DNA from: Microbispora hainanensis
Lineage (GTDB): Bacteria > Actinomycetota > Actinomycetes > Streptosporangiales > Streptosporangiaceae
DNA: 64,000 bases
Assembly: GCF_036186745.1 (NCBI RefSeq)
Contig: NZ_CP108086.1
Span: forward strand, 4,960,001-5,024,000
Direction of reading: 5' to 3'
Notes under the pieces: model-generated
What the model saw: only the letters and a program-made list of their open reading frames with translations
Database searches by the model: none
What the model was told of the DNA's origin: nothing
Shown: piece after piece, positions 34,037-42,248 of the stretch
Position numbering within the stretch: position 1 is the stretch's first letter
How the letters are laid out: the number at the start of each line of letters is the position of its first letter
Program-made: the position numbers and the translations under genes

Positions 34037-34100
34037 ATGGTGCCAATAAAAGTAGCACCATCTCGACCTTTCCGGCTTATGGTGCTAATGTCACTAGCAC
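34037..34100. promoter_or_regulatory. Cluster of GGTGCTA/TAGCACC half-sites, likely GntR operators
   Basis: Three nested inverted arrangements are present: ATGGTGC-N11-GCACCAT (34037-34061), TAGCACCAT-N17-ATGGTGCTA (34053-34087) and GTGCTA-N7-TAGCAC (34082-34100). The last ends one base before the GntR start codon. YtrA-subfamily GntR repressors are known to bind GTACTA/TAGTAC-like dyads, which these resemble. Confidence 0.6.
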
Positions 34101-34101
34101 T

Positions 34102-34461
34102 ATGTTGCTCACGCTCGATCTCAACGATCCGCGGCCCCTGCACGAACAGGTGGCCGCCGCCATACGGCGCGCGATCGGAGCCGGGGACATCGCCCCCGGT
34201 GATCGGCTCCCGCCGGCCCGCGATCTCGCCCACGCGCTGGGCGTCAACGCGAACACGGTGCTGCGCTCGCTGCGCGACCTGCGCGACGAGGGCCTGCTGG
34301 AGTTCCGCCGCGGGCGCGGCGTGTCCGTGCTGCGGCGGCCGGACGGCCGTACGGCGCTGCGGACGCGTGTGCGCGACCTGCTCGACGAGGCCGCCAGGTA
34401 TGGCCTCACCTCCGATGACGTCGTGGCCCTGGTCAAGGACGTCGGCAAGGAAATGGCATGA
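34102..34461 (+). CDS. GntR family regulator, YtrA subfamily
   Basis: A 119-residue regulator with an N-terminal GntR winged helix (PLHEQVAAAIRRAIGAGDIAPGDRLPPARDLA, here PGDRLPPARDLAHALGVNAN, then TVLRSLRDLRDEGLLEFRRG) and only about 45 residues of C-terminal helices, which is the short form typical of the YtrA subfamily. Such proteins usually repress an adjacent membrane-protein operon, as found here (DUF1648 and CPBP genes). No ribosome binding site precedes the ATG. Its stop overlaps the next gene by ATGA. Confidence 0.9.
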   Translation: MLLTLDLNDPRPLHEQVAAAIRRAIGAGDIAPGDRLPPARDLAHALGVNANTVLRSLRDLRDEGLLEFRRGRGVSVLRRPDGRTALRTRVRDLLDEAARYGLTSDDVVALVKDVGKEMA

Positions 34462-35465
34462 CCGAGACGAAGGACACCTCCGCGACCGTCTTCCGCACCC
34501 GATTCCTGCTGGCCGGCGCCGCCTGGTTCATCCTGGTGGCCGCCGTGCTCGTCGCGGTGCCACTGGTGTTCTCCGATCGCCTGCCGGACCCGGTGGCCAC
34601 CCATTGGGGTCCGTCCGGCGGGCCCGACCGATCCGCTCCGGCCGTCATCCTCACGGTCGTCCCCCTGGTGCTCTGGGCGGTGCTCGCGGCGTCGTGCCTC
34701 GGCTTCGGGCGGCGGCGGCGCCTCGTCACCTCGCGGGCGGGCCGGTCCGGGATCGTCGCGGGTCTCGCCTGGAGCGGGATCTTCCTGATCGGGGTGCAGG
34801 CCGTGTCGATCGCCGCGAACCTCGGCAGGTCCCGGTGGCAGGACGCGGCTCCGATCACCTGGCAGGCGATTCTCGTCGTCGCCGTGGCCGTCGCGTGCGC
34901 GATGCTCGCGGGCTGGGCGGCACGTCGCGGGCCGGACGAGCAGCCGCCCGCGCCGGACGCGGCCGTACCCGACCTCGCGCCGGGGCGGCGCGTGGTGTGG
35001 GTGTCGTCGGCCTCGGCCCCGCTGCTGCTCGTCCTCTCCGGCGCCGCGCTGGCCGCGTCGGCCGCGTTCGCCGTGCTCAGGCTCATGGGCCTGTCCGGCC
35101 ACGCCTGGCAGACGGCCGCCGTGCTCGCCGTCGTGGCCCTCGCCGGGTTCGCATTCTCGACCGTCTCGGTCAGGGTGAGCTCCGATGGCATGCGGGTGGG
35201 GTTCGGCCCGCTGCGGTGGCCCGCGCGGCGGGTGCCGCTCGACCGGATCGACCGCGCCTGGGTGGAGGAGCGCTATCCGTCCCAGGTGGGCGGATGGGGC
35301 TACCGAGGCCTCCCCGGGCGCGCCACGATCATGGTCCGCGGCGGCGCGTGCCTGGTCGTGCGCTACACCTCCGGCGGGCAGCTCGCCATCAGCGTGGACG
35401 ACGCCGACCGCGGCGCGGCCCTGCTCAACGCCCTCGTGGCCCGCCACGGCACCCGATCGCCCTGA
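34458..35465 (+). CDS. DUF1648 domain-containing membrane protein
   Basis: A 335-residue protein with about six membrane helices. The DUF1648 signature appears near residues 35-55: PLVFSDRLPDPVATHWGPSG. Later helices lie around 65-85, 100-120, 135-155, 190-215 and 222-240, followed by a soluble C-terminal PH-like portion (VSVRVSSDGMRVGFGPLRWP, RVPLDRIDRAWVEE). Function is unknown. DUF1648 proteins are often encoded beside YtrA-type GntR regulators. The start overlaps the GntR stop by four bases. Confidence 0.82.
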   Translation: MTETKDTSATVFRTRFLLAGAAWFILVAAVLVAVPLVFSDRLPDPVATHWGPSGGPDRSAPAVILTVVPLVLWAVLAASCLGFGRRRRLVTSRAGRSGIVAGLAWSGIFLIGVQAVSIAANLGRSRWQDAAPITWQAILVVAVAVACAMLAGWAARRGPDEQPPAPDAAVPDLAPGRRVVWVSSASAPLLLVLSGAALAASAAFAVLRLMGLSGHAWQTAAVLAVVALAGFAFSTVSVRVSSDGMRVGFGPLRWPARRVPLDRIDRAWVEERYPSQVGGWGYRGLPGRATIMVRGGACLVVRYTSGGQLAISVDDADRGAALLNALVARHGTRSP

Positions 35466-35529
35466 CCCGCGTGCCCGAGCGCCGGGCACGCCTTCGTCCG
35501 ACCCCCCATCCGAGCTCTGGTGAAAGGTG

Positions 35530-36507
35530 ATGCCCGTGATCCGGCGCCACTCCGACGTCTGGCTCTTCCTCCTCGTCGCGTTCGGGGCCTCGTGGCTGAT
35601 CGCGTCGCCCCTGTGGACGGGACCCTTCAGCCCGGTCGCCTTCCAGCTCACCGCTCTGGTGATGATGTTCACGCCGTCCCTGGGCGTGCTGGCCGTGTGG
35701 CTCGTCCGGCGGCGCGGCACGCCGTTCAAGGAATGGGCGCGGGCGACCGGGCTCACGCTCGGGCCCGACCGGAGCACGACGGCCCCGCTCCTGGTGGCGG
35801 CGCTGCTCGGCGTGCCGGTGCTCGTGGCCCTCGCCCTCCTCGTCAGCGCCGCCGTCGGCGTCGTGCGCCTCGATGTCGCCGGGCTCAGCCTCTATCGCGA
35901 GCAACTGGGCGCGGCCCTCGACAAGGTGCCGCTGGACCCGCGGGTCATGTACGCCCTGCAGGTCGTGCAGGGCGTGCTGATCGCCCCGTTCGTCAACGCG
36001 ATCCCCGCGTTCGGAGAGGAGTGGGGCTGGCGGGGCTGGCTGCTGCCGCGCCTGCTCGGCGACCCCGCGCTCACCCCTGCGCTCACCCCCGCGCCCGCGC
36101 TCGCATCCGGGTCGCCGGCGCAGGGCCCGGCGAAGTGGCGGCCCGCCCGGGTGTGGCCGGCGGTGGTGCTGTCGGGGGTGATCTGGGGCCTCTGGCATGC
36201 CCCCCTCACGCTGAAGGGCTACAACTATCCGGCGCTCGGCGCCTGGGCGGCGGTGGTGTTCATCGGCTTCTGCGTCATCTTCGGCGCACTGCTCGGCTGG
36301 CTGCGGCTGCGCTCGCGCAGCGTGTGGCCCGCGGTCATCGCGCACGGCTCGATCAACGCCGTGGCGGGCCAGGCGCTGCTCCTCGGCGACGCGGACGCCC
36401 CGCCGAACGCGGCGCTCGCCGGGATCACCGGGATCGTCGGCTGGGTGCTGCTCGCGGCGCTGGTCCTCGCCGTCTATCGGCTGCGCCCCGTCGCCGTGCC
36501 GCGCTGA
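35530..36507 (+). CDS. CPBP family intramembrane metalloprotease
   Basis: A 325-residue multi-pass membrane protein of the CPBP (CAAX/Abi/bacteriocin-processing) family. The catalytic motif EExxWRG appears as FGEEWGWRGWLLPRLL, the second motif as WGLWHAPL and the third His/Asn motif as AHGSINAVAG, so all active-site positions are intact. Such proteins cleave or process membrane peptides, or give bacteriocin immunity. A low-complexity ALTPALTPAPAL insert lies between motifs 1 and 2. ATG 35530 follows GAAAGG. It lies 65 bases after the DUF1648 gene and is likely in the same GntR-controlled operon. Confidence 0.85.
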   Translation: MPVIRRHSDVWLFLLVAFGASWLIASPLWTGPFSPVAFQLTALVMMFTPSLGVLAVWLVRRRGTPFKEWARATGLTLGPDRSTTAPLLVAALLGVPVLVALALLVSAAVGVVRLDVAGLSLYREQLGAALDKVPLDPRVMYALQVVQGVLIAPFVNAIPAFGEEWGWRGWLLPRLLGDPALTPALTPAPALASGSPAQGPAKWRPARVWPAVVLSGVIWGLWHAPLTLKGYNYPALGAWAAVVFIGFCVIFGALLGWLRLRSRSVWPAVIAHGSINAVAGQALLLGDADAPPNAALAGITGIVGWVLLAALVLAVYRLRPVAVPR

Positions 36508-36540
36508 GCCGTGCCGCGCCGACCGGCGCGTCCACGCCCC

Positions 36541-37494
36541 TCACAGCAGCAGGGCGGCGACCAGCAGCGTGACGGTCGTGGCCGTTTCCACCAGGGCGCC
36601 GAGCACGTCGCCGGTGACGCCGCCCAGCCGCCGTACGGCACGGCGGCGCAGCAGCGCCGCCGCCCCCAGCCCGGCGGCCATAGCGAGCAGCAGCCCGGCC
36701 GTCGTGGTCAGGTAGGGATCGACCGACAGGCGGTGCAGCAGCCCGCCGGGTCCCAGGTCCGTGCCGGTGAGGGGCTCGTAGGTCAGCTCGGAGTAGGTGA
36801 CCAACGTGGGAGGAGCGTCGCCGAAGGGGTTCGGCAGACCGGACGGCCGGCAATACTCCAGCAGCGACGGGCCGGAGGCCGCCACGAGGGCGAGCACCAC
36901 CACGACTGCCGCCGTCGCGGCGGTGGCCCCGAGCGCGGCGCCGCGCCGTACGGTGCCGGCGACGAGCGCGCCGAGGCCGGTGGGCCGGGCGGCGGGCACC
37001 CCGTCGCGGCAGGCCCATGTGACGGCCAGCCTGCCGGTCGCCGCGGCCGCCACGAGCGCGACCCAGGCGGCCGTGTCGTCCCGCGCCAGCACGGCCACCT
37101 GCACGAGCAGGGTGATCACGAGGGTGACCACCCCGAAGGGGCCGATGTCGGAGCGCTTCATCACGTCGAGCGCGCCGTCGGCCGGCTTGCCGCTGCCGAG
37201 CCCGTCGGCCAGGTCCGCGAGGCCGTCCAGGTGCAGGGCCCGGGTCAGCCACGCCAGCATGCCCACGGCGAGGACGGCGCCGAGCAGCTGCGAGCCCGAC
37301 AGAGCGCCGGCGACCACGAGCACCACGGCGGCGGCCAGGCCGAGCAGCAGGCCGACGAACGGCGCGAGCGACATCGCGCGTCCCGCCACGGCGCGGTCGA
37401 CCTCCACCGGCCGTACGGGGAGGACGGTGAGGGTCCCGACCGCGAGCCGCCAGGCCGCGCCGGGGCCGCGTACGGGAGAGGGTTCGCCGGGCAC
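36541..37494 (-). CDS. cobS: Adenosylcobinamide-GDP ribazoletransferase (cobalamin synthase)
   Basis: CobS joins adenosylcobinamide-GDP to alpha-ribazole in the membrane at the last step of the nucleotide loop assembly of B12. The 317-residue polytopic protein has the conserved cytoplasmic-loop motif LTRALHLDGLADLADGLGSG, followed by MKRSDIGPFGVVTLV, both diagnostic for this family. It starts at GTG 37494, 18 bases after the cobU stop on the same strand, and so is the second gene of a cobU-cobS pair. No other cobalamin genes and no B12 riboswitch were seen nearby. Confidence 0.92.
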   Translation of the reverse strand: MPGEPSPVRGPGAAWRLAVGTLTVLPVRPVEVDRAVAGRAMSLAPFVGLLLGLAAAVVLVVAGALSGSQLLGAVLAVGMLAWLTRALHLDGLADLADGLGSGKPADGALDVMKRSDIGPFGVVTLVITLLVQVAVLARDDTAAWVALVAAAATGRLAVTWACRDGVPAARPTGLGALVAGTVRRGAALGATAATAAVVVVLALVAASGPSLLEYCRPSGLPNPFGDAPPTLVTYSELTYEPLTGTDLGPGGLLHRLSVDPYLTTTAGLLLAMAAGLGAAALLRRRAVRRLGGVTGDVLGALVETATTVTLLVAALLL

Positions 37495-37512
37495 GAGGGG
37501 AGATCGTAGTTG

Positions 37513-38559
37513 TCAGAGGGGCAGCGGGACGACCCGGCCGGAGACCACTAGCGCGACGTCCTCGGACTCGCGGGCGAGGGCCTGGTTGAGCCGGCCGAGC
37601 GCGTCGCGGAACAGCCGTCCCGCCGGGGTGGCCGGAATCACCCCGAGGCCCACCTCGTCGCTCACCGCCACCACCCGGGCGCGGGTGCCGCGCCAGGCGG
37701 CCGTCAGCGCCTCGCATCGCTCCGCCACCCGGTCGAGGGCGGCGCGGTGGCCGGTCGAGGCCGTGCCGTCCGGCCAGGCGGCGCACTCGTCGAACACGGC
37801 GGCGAGCCAGGTGCCGATCCCGTCGACGAGCAACGTCCCCGGGCCGCCGGACAGGACCGACACGAGGTCGGTCGTCTCGACGGTTCGCCAGTGCGCCGGG
37901 CGCCGTTCACGGTGGGCGCGCACGCGGGCGAGCCAGGCCGGGTCGTCGCCGCCCGAGGGGCCGGTGGCGACGTAGGTCACCTCGGGTTCGGCGGCCAGGC
38001 GGAGCTCGGCCTCCTCGGACTTGCCCGACCGCGACCCGCCCAGCAGCAGCGTCCGCCGGGGCAGCGCCCGCGGGGCCGCCTCCGCGCTCGCGGTGCGCAC
38101 GACGGTCCCGTCGGGGACGGCCGCCGCGCCCCAGAAACCGAGCCGGCGGGCCAGCTCGCTCTCCGCGGGGACGCGGTGGCCGAGGTGCACCGCGATGATC
38201 CGCGTCGCGGGCGTGACCCGTCCGCGGCGGCGCAGGTCGCCCAGCCGCTCCGGGCGGTCGGGCAGGTCCATGAGCACCACGTCGAAGGGCGCGTCCGTGT
38301 CCCGGCCGGGTGAGCCGCCGGCGGGGCCCACGGCGTACAGCAGTCGGCCGCCGTCGGGCCCGGTGACCTCGCGCCCGTCGGCCGTCTCGCGGATCACGTA
38401 CCCGTCGGGCGGGTGGCCGTCCGTCAGCCGTACGCGGCCGTCGAGAACGATCGAGGACGGACGCCGGTGGCCGGGCGCGAGCCTGCCGCAGGACGCGCAG
38501 GGACAGCCGGGGACGGGCCAGCCCTCCGGGCCGCCGGTGCCCTCCAGGCGGATCTCCAT
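37513..38559 (-). CDS. cobU: Fusion of a degenerate metallo-beta-lactamase-like domain with adenosylcobinamide kinase/guanylyltransferase
   Basis: The C-terminal half (about 168-348) is CobU, which phosphorylates adenosylcobinamide and adds GMP. Its P-loop is GGSRSGKSE at 174-182, and later VDGIGTWL and VVAVSDEVGLGVIP match the family. The N-terminal 160 residues begin GTGGPEGWPVPGCPCASC, a form seen in PhnP-like metallo-beta-lactamase proteins, and contain TRIIAVHLGHR, but the expected HxHxDH metal-binding motif is absent. The protein is therefore longer than free-standing CobU (about 180 residues). It is the first gene of the cobU-cobS pair and divergent from a small gene at 38724. Confidence 0.88.
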   Translation of the reverse strand: MEIRLEGTGGPEGWPVPGCPCASCGRLAPGHRRPSSIVLDGRVRLTDGHPPDGYVIRETADGREVTGPDGGRLLYAVGPAGGSPGRDTDAPFDVVLMDLPDRPERLGDLRRRGRVTPATRIIAVHLGHRVPAESELARRLGFWGAAAVPDGTVVRTASAEAAPRALPRRTLLLGGSRSGKSEEAELRLAAEPEVTYVATGPSGGDDPAWLARVRAHRERRPAHWRTVETTDLVSVLSGGPGTLLVDGIGTWLAAVFDECAAWPDGTASTGHRAALDRVAERCEALTAAWRGTRARVVAVSDEVGLGVIPATPAGRLFRDALGRLNQALARESEDVALVVSGRVVPLPL

Positions 38560-38723
38560 GCCGCTCCCTTTCCGCGTACGTGTCGCCGGGCTGCCCCGCG
38601 TCAGTGGGGAAGGTTGGACGCAGGGAAGAGAGGATAGGGTCCGGCTGCACGGTCTTTGTGCCGCACCGGCCCCGGCGTGAAGTCCCGGCGCGGGGCGGCG
38701 AGGAACCGAAGGAGCGGGTGCGC

Positions 38724-38930
38724 ATGATTTGGCGGTGGCGTTACGAGGACGCGAACGGCGGCGAGGTCACGGACCGGCCGCTGCCCCGGGAGATCTTCTC
38801 CAGCCAGTCGGACGCGGAGTCGTGGCTGGGGGAGAGCTGGCGCGAGCTGCTCGAGGCCGGTGTCGAGCAGGTCACGCTGATGGAGGACGAGCGGGTCGAA
38901 TACTCGGGTATGTCCCTGCGCGCCGAGTGA
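38724..38930 (+). CDS. Small conserved actinobacterial hypothetical protein, 68 residues
   Basis: A short acidic protein, MIWRWRYEDANGGEV at the N-terminus, with one helix (SQSDAESWLGESWRELLEAG) and a strand pair (VEQVTLMEDERVEYSGM). I recognise the layout as a small conserved actinomycete protein but know no function for it. The ATG is 9 bases after AAGGAG, a very good ribosome binding site; an in-frame GTG lies at 38718. It is followed by a strong bidirectional hairpin. Confidence 0.7.
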   Translation: MIWRWRYEDANGGEVTDRPLPREIFSSQSDAESWLGESWRELLEAGVEQVTLMEDERVEYSGMSLRAE

Positions 38931-38934
38931 GCCC

Positions 38935-38976
38935 CGCGGGGGCCGGGACCACGACGATCGTGGCCAGGCCCCCGCG
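38935..38976. terminator. Bidirectional terminator between the small gene and aldo/keto reductase
   Basis: CGCGGGGGCC (38935-38944) pairs perfectly with GGCCCCCGCG (38967-38976), and an inner stem CCACGA/TCGTGG (38949-38954, 38958-38963) extends it. It lies between two convergent stop codons. Confidence 0.75.
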
Positions 38977-39009
38977 ACGATCACCGATCCGGCATGACCG
39001 CGGACGGCG

Positions 39010-40008
39010 TCAGGGACGCGCCGGCGGGCTGACGGTCTTGGCCGGGTCGCGCTCCACGACCGGGCCGAGCACGTCGTCGATCTTCTTGAGCACCTCGGCG
39101 TCGAGCTTCACACCCGCGGCCTTGACGTTGTCGCGCACCTGCTCGGGCTTGGTGGCCCCGATGATGGCCGACGACACGTTGGGGTTCTGCAGCACCCACG
39201 CCACGGCGAGCTGGGCCATCGAGAGCCCCAGGTCGGCCGCGATCGGCTTGAGGTCCTGCACCCGGCGCAGCAGCTCGTCGTCCATCAGCCGGCCGATGAA
39301 GCCCGAGCCGGACGGGTCGGTGGCGCGGGATCCGGCCGGCGGCGGCTGGCCGGGCAGGTACTTGCCGGTCAGCACGCCCTGGGCGATGGGCGACCAGACG
39401 ATCTGGCCCAGGCCCTCCTTCTCGCACAGCGGCACGACCTCGGCCTCGATGACCCGCCAGAGCATCGAGTATTGCGGCTGGTTGGACACCAGGCGGTCGA
39501 AGCCCATCTCGTCGGCGATCTTCAAGGCGCGGGCGATCTGGTCGGCCGTCCACTCGCTGACGCCGACGTAGAGCACCTTGCCCTGGCGTACGAGGTCGTC
39601 GAAGGCCCGCAGGGTCTCCTCGAGCGGCGTCTCGTAGTCGAAGCGGTGCGCCTGGTAGAGGTCGACGTAGTCGGTCTGCAGCCGGCGGAGCGACCCGTTG
39701 ATCGACTCCATGATGTGCTTGCGGGACAGGCCACGGTCGTTCTTGCCCTCGCCGGTCGGCCAGTAGACCTTGGTGAAGATCTCCAGCGACTCGCGGCGGA
39801 TGCCCTTCAGCGCCCGGCCGAGGACCTCCTCGGCCCTGGTCCCGGCGTAGACGTCGGCGGTGTCGTAGGTCGTGATGCCCTCGTCCAGAGCCGCGCGGAC
39901 GCACTCGACGGCGGCGTCCTCCTCCACCTGCGACCCGTGGGTGATCCAGTTGCCGTAGCTGATCTCGCTGACCATGAGGCCGCTGCGGCCAAGATGACGG
40001 TATTCCAT
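39010..40008 (-). CDS. Aldo/keto reductase family oxidoreductase
   Basis: A 332-residue TIM-barrel NADPH-dependent reductase. The catalytic tetrad can be traced: Asp and Tyr in TTYDTADVYAGTRAEEVLG, Lys in LEIFTKVYW and His in DLYQAHRFD. The C-terminal SAIIGATKPEQVRDNVKA binds the cofactor phosphate. The subgroup resembles the potassium-channel beta-subunit-like reductases, which act on aldehydes and ketones broadly. The physiological substrate is not indicated. It starts at ATG 40008, divergent from the SMI1-domain gene. Confidence 0.92.
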   Translation of the reverse strand: MEYRHLGRSGLMVSEISYGNWITHGSQVEEDAAVECVRAALDEGITTYDTADVYAGTRAEEVLGRALKGIRRESLEIFTKVYWPTGEGKNDRGLSRKHIMESINGSLRRLQTDYVDLYQAHRFDYETPLEETLRAFDDLVRQGKVLYVGVSEWTADQIARALKIADEMGFDRLVSNQPQYSMLWRVIEAEVVPLCEKEGLGQIVWSPIAQGVLTGKYLPGQPPPAGSRATDPSGSGFIGRLMDDELLRRVQDLKPIAADLGLSMAQLAVAWVLQNPNVSSAIIGATKPEQVRDNVKAAGVKLDAEVLKKIDDVLGPVVERDPAKTVSPPARP

Positions 40009-40071
40009 GGTCCGACCTTAGATCACGACACCGAGTCACTCTTCCGGGTAGTTGGCGGTAGGGTGCCCGGC

Positions 40072-41283
40072 GTGCGCCGGTTGATCGCTTCTCGCCCCGC
40101 GCGGCTGGCTCTGGCCGTCGCGCTGGTCGCCGGTGTCGCCATAGGGTTCGTCGCCGTCCGCCGCCGCCGTATCGCCGTACAGGCCGCTCCTCGCCCGGTC
40201 CCGGCTGCGCGGCCGGCCGCCTCGCCGCAGGAGACGGGAGAGCCGGCCGGGCGCGGCTCCGAGCCCGTGCTCGGATGGCCCACGAGCGAGGATCTCGCGA
40301 GGTACGACCGGCCGGAGGCCGGCGCGCCGGTCGCGCGTCTCCTCGACGGGCTGGCGCGGCTGCGGGGGCCGCACGGGCGCAGGGCGCGCCGCTGGACGGC
40401 CGGGCTCGTCGCGCTCGGCCTGCTCGTGCTCACGTCGCAGGCGCTGGAGAGCGCCGTGTTCGGCACGCGGCCCGGGGCGTCGTCCGGCTCGACCGCGTAC
40501 GCGGGAGACCCCGCCGGCCCCTGCCTCGCGGACGGTTGCACGATGGCGGGGAACCACGTGCCTTCCGGTGGTGAGACGGTGGGGGAGGGATACGTGGAGG
40601 AGCACGCCGAGCCCTGCCTCGCGGACACGTGCGGCCTGGTCGGCAACGTCGTGCCGTCCACCGCTCCCGTGGGCGCGGAGGCCGTGTCACAGGCGCCGTC
40701 CCCCGCTCCCAAGTGCGGGGTCCGGAGGGCGTCCGCGACCCCCGTCGTACGGCCGGTCTCCCGGCGCGTGACGACCGCGGTGAACCGGCAGTGGCGCCGG
40801 ATAGAGAGGTGGCTGAAGGCGCACGCGCCCAGGACGTACGCCTCGCTGAACGGCCCGGCCACCCGGCGGCTGGTGGCGACGGCCGAGGCGCGGATGGGGA
40901 CGCGCATCCCCGACTCGCTGCGGGCCTCGCTGCTGCGCCACGACGGAGCCCGGGGAACGGCCGGGTTCCGGTTCTCGCCCTCTTACGCACTCTTGGGCGC
41001 CCGCGGGCTGGTCTCCTCCTGGCCCGAGGCGTGCCGGATGGGCGGGGGCATCCCCTTCGCCTGCAACTCCGACGACGGCGACTATCTCGTGACGGACTCC
41101 GCCACGGGCGGGGTGGGCTCGGCGGACCGGGATGCGCCCCACTTCGAGAACGAGTGGCCGTCGTACTACGCGCTGCTCAAGGCCACGGCGGACGGCCTCG
41201 CGGAGGGCGGCCCGGTGGGCGGGTGGACCCCCGTGGTGCGCGGGGGCGTCCTCGACTGGGAGTGGGCCGGACAGCCGCGTTGA
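40072..41283 (+). CDS. Membrane protein with CLADxC repeats and SMI1/KNR4-like C-terminal domain
   Basis: A 403-residue protein with a unique layout. An N-terminal membrane helix (about 8-27) is followed by a basic and Ala/Pro-rich stretch, a second helix near 106-122 (TAGLVALGLLVLTSQALESA), and two copies of a short Cys motif: PCLADGCTMAGNHVPS near 152-168 and PCLADTCGLVGNVVPS near 181-197. The C-terminal part (about 255-403) resembles SMI1/KNR4 proteins: WLKAHAPRTYASLNGPA, then SLLRHDGARGTAGFRFSPSY and VSSWPEACRMGGGIPFACNS. SMI1/KNR4 domains often provide immunity to secreted toxins. GTG 40072 is preceded by GGTAGGG. No toxin gene is adjacent. Confidence 0.75.
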   Translation: MRRLIASRPARLALAVALVAGVAIGFVAVRRRRIAVQAAPRPVPAARPAASPQETGEPAGRGSEPVLGWPTSEDLARYDRPEAGAPVARLLDGLARLRGPHGRRARRWTAGLVALGLLVLTSQALESAVFGTRPGASSGSTAYAGDPAGPCLADGCTMAGNHVPSGGETVGEGYVEEHAEPCLADTCGLVGNVVPSTAPVGAEAVSQAPSPAPKCGVRRASATPVVRPVSRRVTTAVNRQWRRIERWLKAHAPRTYASLNGPATRRLVATAEARMGTRIPDSLRASLLRHDGARGTAGFRFSPSYALLGARGLVSSWPEACRMGGGIPFACNSDDGDYLVTDSATGGVGSADRDAPHFENEWPSYYALLKATADGLAEGGPVGGWTPVVRGGVLDWEWAGQPR

Positions 41284-41456
41284 CCGGGCCGGACACCCAG
41301 GCGGCCCGGACGAACAGGGCGGGAAGGGTGAACAACCCGCGTTGGGCAGGCCGGATCACCCGGGCGGCCCAGGCCCGGGCGACCTGGGCACCCCGGGTAA
41401 GACAGCCCGAACCCGATGGCCCGAATCCGACTGTGTGGTTCAGGCGGTCGTGCGGG

Positions 41457-42101
41457 TCACTTCTTCGCGCCGGCCGTGCCGGTCGTGTTCTTGACGGCGA
41501 CCGGCAGCCCGCCGGGCAGGACGTTCGGCTTCGGGAAGCGCAGGCGGCGCATCTGGGACGAGCGCATCGCGGCGTAGAAGCCCACGCCCTTGAGGTCCTC
41601 GCCCGGGAACTTCGCCGCCGCCTCCTTCTTCACCCTCCCGGCCACGTAGAAGGAGCTCGCCAGCACGAGCACCATCACGACCGGCAGGGACAGCGTGTAG
41701 AGCAGCATGACGGCCGAACGCACCGGGATCGGGAACGGCACCATCGACAGCAGCATGATGACGAACACGACGGGCAGGAAGTACTGCCCCGGCAGCCGCC
41801 GCGAGTCCACCCAGTCGCGCGCGAACTTGCGCACCGGGCCGCGGTCGCGTGCCGGGAGCGCGCGCTCGTCGCCGCGCAGCATGGCCTCGCGCTGCTTGGC
41901 GCGCAGCGCCTTGTCGCGCTCGCGTGCCAGGCGGTAGGCCTCCTTGCGGTTGGCCGGAGCGGTCACCGGGGAGCGGCGGCGGCCCTGCGCCTCGCTCCGC
42001 TTCGGGGTAGGACGGCCCTTACCCGGGGTGCCGTGGGGCTTAGGATCCTCTACAGGGACGGGGGAGTCCTCCGCAGAGGTCTGAGTGCGACGTCGGAACA
42101 C
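41457..42101 (-). CDS. DUF3043 membrane protein
   Basis: A 214-residue actinobacteria-specific DUF3043 protein. The N-terminal half is basic and disordered, with a stretch KRSEAQGRRRSP and a helix NRKEAYRLARERDKALRAKQ, followed by DWVDSRRLPGQYFLPVVFVI, two membrane helices (about 106-125 and 130-150), and a conserved tail RRLRFPKPNVLPG. Function is unknown. It begins at GTG 42101, divergent from pspA, a linkage conserved in other actinomycetes as I recall. The 173 bases between it and the upstream gene are GC-rich with no gene. Confidence 0.88.
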   Translation of the reverse strand: MFRRRTQTSAEDSPVPVEDPKPHGTPGKGRPTPKRSEAQGRRRSPVTAPANRKEAYRLARERDKALRAKQREAMLRGDERALPARDRGPVRKFARDWVDSRRLPGQYFLPVVFVIMLLSMVPFPIPVRSAVMLLYTLSLPVVMVLVLASSFYVAGRVKKEAAAKFPGEDLKGVGFYAAMRSSQMRRLRFPKPNVLPGGLPVAVKNTTGTAGAKK

Positions 42102-42165
42102 GTCGCTCAGCCTACCGGGAGTGCAACTTAGTGACGCCCTCGCGCGTTATGCGTAGGGTGAACCC

Positions 42166-42182
42166 AGGCGGCAGCGCCGCCT
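42166..42182 (+). other. Hairpin in the pspA leader
   Basis: AGGCGGC and GCCGCCT pair perfectly around AGC, 66 bases before the pspA ATG. A possible promoter AGTGAC-N18-TAGGGT lies just upstream at 42130-42159. The hairpin may stabilise the 5' end. Confidence 0.4.
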
Positions 42183-42248
42183 GACAAGGGGTTTGAGACG
42201 GCTGGGGTCACCCATGCACAACCTTGGAGAAGGGGACGGCCGACGCGC

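Noticed and set aside
38560-38723. Possible cobalamin riboswitch before cobU
   Set aside because: The space is too short and no B12-box or conserved core elements could be found.
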